Origin: Acidisoma sp. PAMC 29798
GTDB lineage: Bacteria; Pseudomonadota; Alphaproteobacteria; Acetobacterales; Acetobacteraceae
Direction: 5' to 3'
NCBI RefSeq assembly: GCF_030252425.1
Contig: NZ_CP126994.1
Span: 1,116,001 to 1,180,000 of the forward strand
DNA: 64,000 bases
Shown: in pieces, positions 59,927-64,000 of the stretch
How the letters are laid out: the number at the start of each line of letters is the position of its first letter
Numbering within the stretch: the first letter of the stretch is position 1
Translations under genes and position numbers: made by a program
Notes under the pieces: model-generated
The model's input: the letters and a program-made list of their open reading frames with translations, nothing else
Databases searched by the model: none
Told to the model about the DNA's origin: nothing

Positions 59927-60654
59927 GCCTCGGGTCGCGGCGGCAAGATCTCCGTAACCCGCAAGCCGTCATCGGGCGGCATCGCCGCTAGACCCTGCGT
60001 CAGCGCCGCGACTATGTCGGGCGGGGTTGCCGTCGCGGTGATGAAGGGAATCGCCGGGCTCACCGGTGTCTCCGCGATGATGCGTAGCCCCGCCACCGCC
60101 TCAGGTCGATACAGCGCGCAGAACCCATAGGTGACGCAGTCGATCGCGGCGGCATCTGCGTGGCCGGCGGCGACCGTCGCCATGCTCGCGACATGGGCGC
60201 CCGACACGATGACCTCCGAAAAGAAGGCGCGGCCCTCGGCCAGCGGGGCAAACAGCGCGCGCGGCAGGTTCATGCCGGAATTGGAATCCCGCCCGTTCAT
60301 GACGAAGCGGCGGCCGCGCAAATCGCCGATCGTCGCGAAGGCTGCGTCCTTGCGCACCACGATGAAGGAGCAGTGGGTCGGCACGCCATCCGCACCCATG
60401 CCGCAACCCGGCAGATCATAGAGCGGCGTTCCCAGGTGCCGGTATTGTCCGGCGTAGAAGCGCAGCAGGGGATAGCCGCACATCTGGCTGAACAGGGTGT
60501 TCGGCGTGATCGTCTCCGGCAAGATGCCAGAGGAGGGCGAAATGTGGTCGGGCACATCCTTCGTCCCCAGTCCGGCGCGGAGACGGTCCCAGAAGGCGGC
60601 ACGCGCCGCCGCCATTTCCGGCAGGGAATACATCGGCAGTCGAGCGACGCGCAT
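59863..60654 (-). CDS. PhnD/SsuA-like binding protein without signal peptide
   Basis: 263 aa from ATG 60654, 2 nt after the ParA-like stop. The fold matches the phosphate/phosphonate-binding type II family: FSQMCGYPLLRF, IGDLRGRRFVMNGRDSNSGM, VIVSGAHVASMATVAAGHAD and AAAIDCVTYGF. No signal peptide or lipobox is seen, so the product should be cytoplasmic, and no permease or ATPase is adjacent. It may sense rather than transport a ligand. Confidence 0.75.
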   Translation of the reverse strand: MRVARLPMYSLPEMAAARAAFWDRLRAGLGTKDVPDHISPSSGILPETITPNTLFSQMCGYPLLRFYAGQYRHLGTPLYDLPGCGMGADGVPTHCSFIVVRKDAAFATIGDLRGRRFVMNGRDSNSGMNLPRALFAPLAEGRAFFSEVIVSGAHVASMATVAAGHADAAAIDCVTYGFCALYRPEAVAGLRIIAETPVSPAIPFITATATPPDIVAALTQGLAAMPPDDGLRVTEILPPRPEAYEAILALEEGAAALGYPDLI

Positions 60655-60656
60655 GC

Positions 60657-61298
60657 TCAGCGAACCGCCTCCGTGACGATGCTGTCGATCTCGGTAAGCA
60701 GAGCCCGGACCTCCTGCGCGGCTTGGGATTTCGGGCTCGCCTCGGTCACGCCCATGCCCTGCGCGAAAGCGTTCGCGAAGCCGGCGCGATTGCCCAGTGT
60801 CGCGGTCAGCAGCGTAAAGCCCGCCGTCGCAATATCGCGCTCGACTATGCTGCGCAGTGTCGAGGCGGTGGGTGCGCGGTTCAGCACCAGCCGCACCGGC
60901 CGTTTTTCCGAGGTCGCGAGTGCCACGGTACCTTCGGCGGCCCAAAGATCGGGCGGCGTCGGCTGCAAGGGCACGAGCACGAGGTCGGCGCTGCGGATGG
61001 CGAGTTTCGCATCGGTATCGATCTGCGGCGGGCTATCCACAATGACGACATCATGGGTTTTCTTGAGGCGGTCGATTTCAAGCTTCAGGCGCCAGCCCGA
61101 CACGTCGGAGAAGGTGATGGCGGGCAGGGGCTTGCTCTGACTCTCCCGCAAGGCGTGCCAGCGCATCAGGCTGCGTTGCGGATCGATATCGAGCAGGCAG
61201 ACTTTCTGGCGCGTCGCCAGGACGGCCGCCAAGTTCGCGGCCAGCATGGTTTTGCCGGCGCCGCCCTTCTGCTGGGCAACCGTGATGACCAAGGCCAT
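60657..61298 (-). CDS. ParA/MinD-family ATPase
   Basis: 213 aa. Deviant Walker A QQKGGAGKTMLAANLAAVLA near residues 9-28, Walker A' with LLDIDPQRSLMRWH, and VVIVDSPPQIDT. A stand-alone ParA-like ATPase without a ParB gene next to it; the C-terminus is short. It is paired with the cytoplasmic PhnD-like protein (2-nt gap), so the two may act together. Probably positions or switches a cellular cargo rather than a plasmid. Confidence 0.82.
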   Translation of the reverse strand: MALVITVAQQKGGAGKTMLAANLAAVLATRQKVCLLDIDPQRSLMRWHALRESQSKPLPAITFSDVSGWRLKLEIDRLKKTHDVVIVDSPPQIDTDAKLAIRSADLVLVPLQPTPPDLWAAEGTVALATSEKRPVRLVLNRAPTASTLRSIVERDIATAGFTLLTATLGNRAGFANAFAQGMGVTEASPKSQAAQEVRALLTEIDSIVTEAVR

Positions 61299-61309
61299 GG
61301 GGGGACTCC

Positions 61310-61386
61310 GGTGGATACGCTGCGCTTTTCCACCCTACACCGACGCCGCGCGATTCGTAGGGCGGATGAGCGAAGCGTTATCCGCC
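61310..61386. repeat. REP-like palindromic element
   Basis: GGTGGATACGCTGCGCTTTTCCACCCTAC-type left arm (61310-61338) and GTAGGGCGGATGAGCGAAGCGTTATCCGCC-type right arm (61357-61386), forming a long imperfect hairpin between choV and the ParA-like gene. Shares both arms with the 63490 copy. Confidence 0.75.
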
Positions 61387-61395
61387 TTCCGGCAC

Positions 61396-62601
61396 CTACG
61401 CAGTCTGCATCGTCTGCCATGCGTCGGAGGCTAGGGCGTGCAGGATCTCATCCTCCCCGCACATGCCCACGACGCGGCCGCCTTCCGTCATCAACACCGG
61501 CATGCCCGTCGCCTGCCGCAGCTGGATGACCGATTTCATCGTCGCCTCGCTGCTGATGGCGGCACAGCTTCCACGCGGCGGCGCGTCCCCTTCCATCTCC
61601 ATGGCGGCGATGGGCACGGTGACACCGGCTGCCGTCATTTCATGCGCGCGCATGAGGATCGGGCGATGATGGTCGAGCACGGCCCAGCCGTCGCGCATCA
61701 CCAGCCGATCGACTGGGGTCATGAAGGTGCGGCCACGCAGCACGTTCAGCGGATTCATGTGCTGCACGAATTCGCGCACATATTCATTGGCCGGCCGCAG
61801 CACGATATCCTCAGGCGATCCCGCCTGAATGATGCTGCCGCCTTCGAGAATGGCGATCTGGTTGCCCAGCTTCAGCGCCTCGTCCAGGTCATGGCTGACG
61901 AAGATGATGGTCTTCTTCACTTCTTTCTGGAGGGCCAGAAGCTCATCCTGCAGCTTGGTGCGAATGAGCGGATCGAGGGCCGAGAAGGGCTCGTCCATCA
62001 ACAGGATATCGGCATCCGTCGCAAAGGCGCGGGCGAGGCCCACGCGCTGCTGCATGCCGCCCGACAGCTCGCGCGCGTATTTATCCGCCCATTTGTCGAG
62101 CGCCACGAGCTTCAGTTTCTCATCCACGATGCGGCGAAGCTCGCTGGCGGACACGCCGCGCAGTTCCAGCCCGAGGCCGACATTCTCCCGCACCGTGCGC
62201 CAGGGCAGCAGCGCAAATTGCTGGAACACCATGGCGATGCGCCGCGTGCGCATGAAGCGGAGCGTCGCCGCGTCACAATTCGCGACATCGACCTGCTTGC
62301 CCTCGTTCCGCACCAACACATGGCCGCGCGTGACTTTGTTGAGGCCGTTGACGGCGCGCAGCAGCGTCGATTTGCCGGAACCCGACAGACCCATGAGCAC
62401 GCAAATCTCACCCTCCCGCACAGTGAGAGAGGCATCCTTCACGCCCATGACGACGCCGGTCTTGGCGAGAATCTCCTCCCGCGTGCGGCCCTGGTCCATC
62501 AATTGGATGGCTTCGGCCTTGGCACTTCTGCCTCTGCGGCCGGCGGGCGCGAACAGGATATCGACATTGGCGAATTCGATGACAGGCTGATGCGCGCTCA
62601 T
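61396..62601 (-). CDS. choV: Choline/glycine-betaine ABC transporter ATP-binding protein
   Basis: 401 aa, ProV/ChoV type. Walker A LMGLSGSGKST, signature ARELSGGMQQRVGLARAF, Walker B ILLMDEPFSALDPLIR. The N-terminal extension IQLMDQGRTREEILAKTG is characteristic of the choline/proline-betaine subgroup, and the C-terminal about 100 residues form a CBS-like regulatory pair. It follows choW by 2 nt. Imports choline or betaine for osmoprotection or catabolism. Confidence 0.9.
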   Translation of the reverse strand: MSAHQPVIEFANVDILFAPAGRRGRSAKAEAIQLMDQGRTREEILAKTGVVMGVKDASLTVREGEICVLMGLSGSGKSTLLRAVNGLNKVTRGHVLVRNEGKQVDVANCDAATLRFMRTRRIAMVFQQFALLPWRTVRENVGLGLELRGVSASELRRIVDEKLKLVALDKWADKYARELSGGMQQRVGLARAFATDADILLMDEPFSALDPLIRTKLQDELLALQKEVKKTIIFVSHDLDEALKLGNQIAILEGGSIIQAGSPEDIVLRPANEYVREFVQHMNPLNVLRGRTFMTPVDRLVMRDGWAVLDHHRPILMRAHEMTAAGVTVPIAAMEMEGDAPPRGSCAAISSEATMKSVIQLRQATGMPVLMTEGGRVVGMCGEDEILHALASDAWQTMQTA

Positions 62602-62603
62602 GA

Positions 62604-63455
62604 TCAGCCCTCGCGGTTTTCACGGGGGCGGCAAACCCGATCGAGAATGACGGCCAAGACGACGATGCACAGACCAGATTCGAAACCGATATCGACGCGG
62701 ACGGAGTTGAGTGCCTCCACCACCGGCACACCCAAGCCGCCCGCGCCGACCAGGGCAGCGATCACCACCATCGACAGGCTGAGCATGATGCATTGCGTGA
62801 GGCCGGCCATGATGGTCGGCAGCGCATGGGGCAATTCGACCTTCCACAGCAATTGCGTCTTGGACGCGCCGAAGGCTTCGCCCGCTTCGATCAGCGGCGG
62901 CGGCACGGAGGCGATGCCCAGCTGCGTCAGGCGGATGGGGGCGGGCAGGGCGAAGATGATGGTCGAGATGAGGCCCGGAACGGCGCCAAGGCCGAACAGC
63001 ACCAGCGTCGGGATCAGATAGACGAAGGTGGGCAGGGTCTGCATCAGATCCAGCATCGGCCGGACCATAACGAAGAGCCACGGCCGATGGGCGCAGGCGA
63101 TGCCGATCGGCACACCGATGAGCATGGAAATCACGGTCGCGAAGATGATCAGCGACAGCGTCTCCAAGGTGGCCGTCCAATAGCCCTGGTTGAGGATGAA
63201 CAGCAGCGCCAGCAGCACGAACAGGCACAGCTTCCAGGACCTGCGAATGGCATAGGCGATGACCACGACACCGAGGATCAGAACGATCGTCGGGATCGCT
63301 TCCAGCACGAAAGTGACGCCATTGATGGCGGCGGCGATGCCGTTGGAGACGGCATCGATAAAGTCCGACCCGCTGATCGAATTGACGACGCTCGCGATCC
63401 AGTCGCCGATGGGAATTTTATGTCCGGCGACGGTATCGGCAAGGCCGTTCAGCAT
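62604..63455 (-). CDS. choW: Choline/glycine-betaine ABC transporter permease
   Basis: 283 aa, ProW/ChoW type, about six TM helices. The permease core carries TLPTFVYLIPTLVLFGLGAV, APIRLTQLGIASVPPPLIEA and the EAA-like GEAFGASKTQLLWKVELPHA. Co-oriented with choV (2-nt gap), and separated from choX by a REP-like element. Confidence 0.9.
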   Translation of the reverse strand: MLNGLADTVAGHKIPIGDWIASVVNSISGSDFIDAVSNGIAAAINGVTFVLEAIPTIVLILGVVVIAYAIRRSWKLCLFVLLALLFILNQGYWTATLETLSLIIFATVISMLIGVPIGIACAHRPWLFVMVRPMLDLMQTLPTFVYLIPTLVLFGLGAVPGLISTIIFALPAPIRLTQLGIASVPPPLIEAGEAFGASKTQLLWKVELPHALPTIMAGLTQCIMLSLSMVVIAALVGAGGLGVPVVEALNSVRVDIGFESGLCIVVLAVILDRVCRPRENREG

Positions 63456-63489
63456 CAGGCGCTCCGTTATCTGCTTGGTGGCACGTTAG

Positions 63490-63558
63490 TGGCGGAAGAC
63501 GCTGCGCTTTTCCACCCTACGACGTGCGGTAGGGCGGATGAGCGCAGCGTTATCCGCC
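63490..63558. repeat. REP-like palindromic element
   Basis: Left arm GGCGGAAGACGCTGCGCTTTTCCACCCTAC-type (63491-63520) and right arm GTAGGGCGGATGAGCGCAGCGTTATCCGCC-type (63529-63558) with a short loop. Lies between choX and choW inside the operon, where it could form a stable mRNA hairpin. Confidence 0.75.
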
Positions 63559-63564
63559 AAAGAT

Positions 63565-64000
63565 CTACAGCCCCAGCGACTTCTTCACGGCGGGCTCGGC
63601 CGGGGCGCTGCCGTCGGCGGTTGTCACACCGGCAAGCCACGGCGTCATGGCATCCGGATTGGCCTTCAGCCACTTCTGCGCGGCAGGCATTGGGTCGAGC
63701 TTGTCATACATGATCGAACCCATGATCTGGTTCTCCATGTCGAGCGTGAACTTAAGCTGGGTGAGCAGCTTGCCGACGTTCGGGCACATCGCCGTATAGC
63801 CGGCGGCGGTATTGGTATAGACCGTGGCGCCGCCGTAGTCGGGACCGAACACGGCGTCACCGCCCGACAGATACTTCATGTCGTATTTGCTGTTCATCGG
63901 ATGGGGTTCCCAGCCGAGGAAGACGATGCCCTGGTTATGCTTCGTCTTGCGCGAGACTTCGGCAAGCATGCCCTGCTCGCTGGACTGCACGAGCGTGAAC
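63565..64000 (-). CDS. choX: Choline/glycine-betaine binding protein, C-terminal part (cut by window end)
   Basis: The frame is open to base 64000, so the N-terminus and signal peptide lie outside. The visible 144 residues have the OpuAC/ChoX pattern: GIVFLGWEPHPMNSKYDMKY, FGPDYGGATVYTNTAAGYTA and MCPNVGKLLTQLKFTLDMEN. Aromatic residues of this type line the quaternary-amine pocket in the family. It is the first gene of choX-choW-choV on the minus strand. Confidence 0.88.
   Translation of the reverse strand, partial: FTLVQSSEQGMLAEVSRKTKHNQGIVFLGWEPHPMNSKYDMKYLSGGDAVFGPDYGGATVYTNTAAGYTAMCPNVGKLLTQLKFTLDMENQIMGSIMYDKLDPMPAAQKWLKANPDAMTPWLAGVTTADGSAPAEPAVKKSLGL

Noticed and set aside
61438-63021. 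Plus-strand frame of 527 codons opposite choV and choW
   Set aside because: Antisense shadow of conserved transporter genes.

Overview
The window is GC-rich DNA from an alphaproteobacterium, most likely a Rhodospirillales/Acetobacteraceae-type organism. This is inferred from a collinear block gltX-pyrB-pyrX-plsY-dprA-topA-rnr, a SmoS-type polyol dehydrogenase operon and a choXWV-type choline/betaine transporter. No rRNA or CRISPR array is present. Two tRNA genes are visible: Arg(CCG) at 30552-30628 and Thr(CGT) at 35618-35692.

Left chromosomal part (1-9350). A minus-strand cluster (desaturase, aldo/keto reductase, truncated creatininase-like gene) diverges from a sugar-uptake and catabolism operon. 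That operon has a Tat-type binding protein, a double ATPase, two permeases, a Gfo/Idh/MocA dehydrogenase and a TIM-barrel isomerase.

Integrated element (about 9361-30598, 21.2 kb). A 48-bp perfect direct repeat marks the ends: the 3' part of tRNA-Arg(CCG) at 9361-9408, and the same sequence inside the intact tRNA at 30551-30598. Inside are a tyrosine integrase with matching CTACCTA-type arm repeats at both ends and a leftward cargo/repressor cluster, which includes an AbrB-like domain fused to a GT8-like glycosyltransferase. Three 13-bp palindromic operators follow, then a tightly overlapping rightward early operon ending in a primase-like protein and an SF3-type helicase. Next come an iteron array that looks like a replication origin, AlpA/DUF6362-type regulators, and one tape-measure/tail-lysozyme protein. 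The right end carries accessory cargo: a HEPN pair, a membrane protein, a DUF4238 protein and a secreted HELTH metallopeptidase-like protein. No terminase, portal, capsid or other tail gene is recognisable. The element therefore looks like a phage satellite or a strongly reduced prophage with its own replication and switch modules, and it is the most interesting part of the window.

Right chromosomal part (30629-64000). First come a lipoprotein hydrolase, a zf-CHCC protein, polA (with an altered Exo I motif), small exported proteins, a glutathionyl-hydroquinone reductase-like protein and an O-methyltransferase. A minus-strand housekeeping operon of eight genes follows (gltX to an S41 protease), with comEC divergent from it. 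A SorC-type regulator then precedes a polyol operon smoEFGS that lacks its usual ATPase gene. The last part holds an XRE regulator, a second desaturase, a ParA-like/PhnD-like gene pair and choVWX, which is cut by the window end. A family of REP-like palindromes (8094, 57805, 61310, 63490) is scattered in the chromosomal parts and was not seen in the integrated element.
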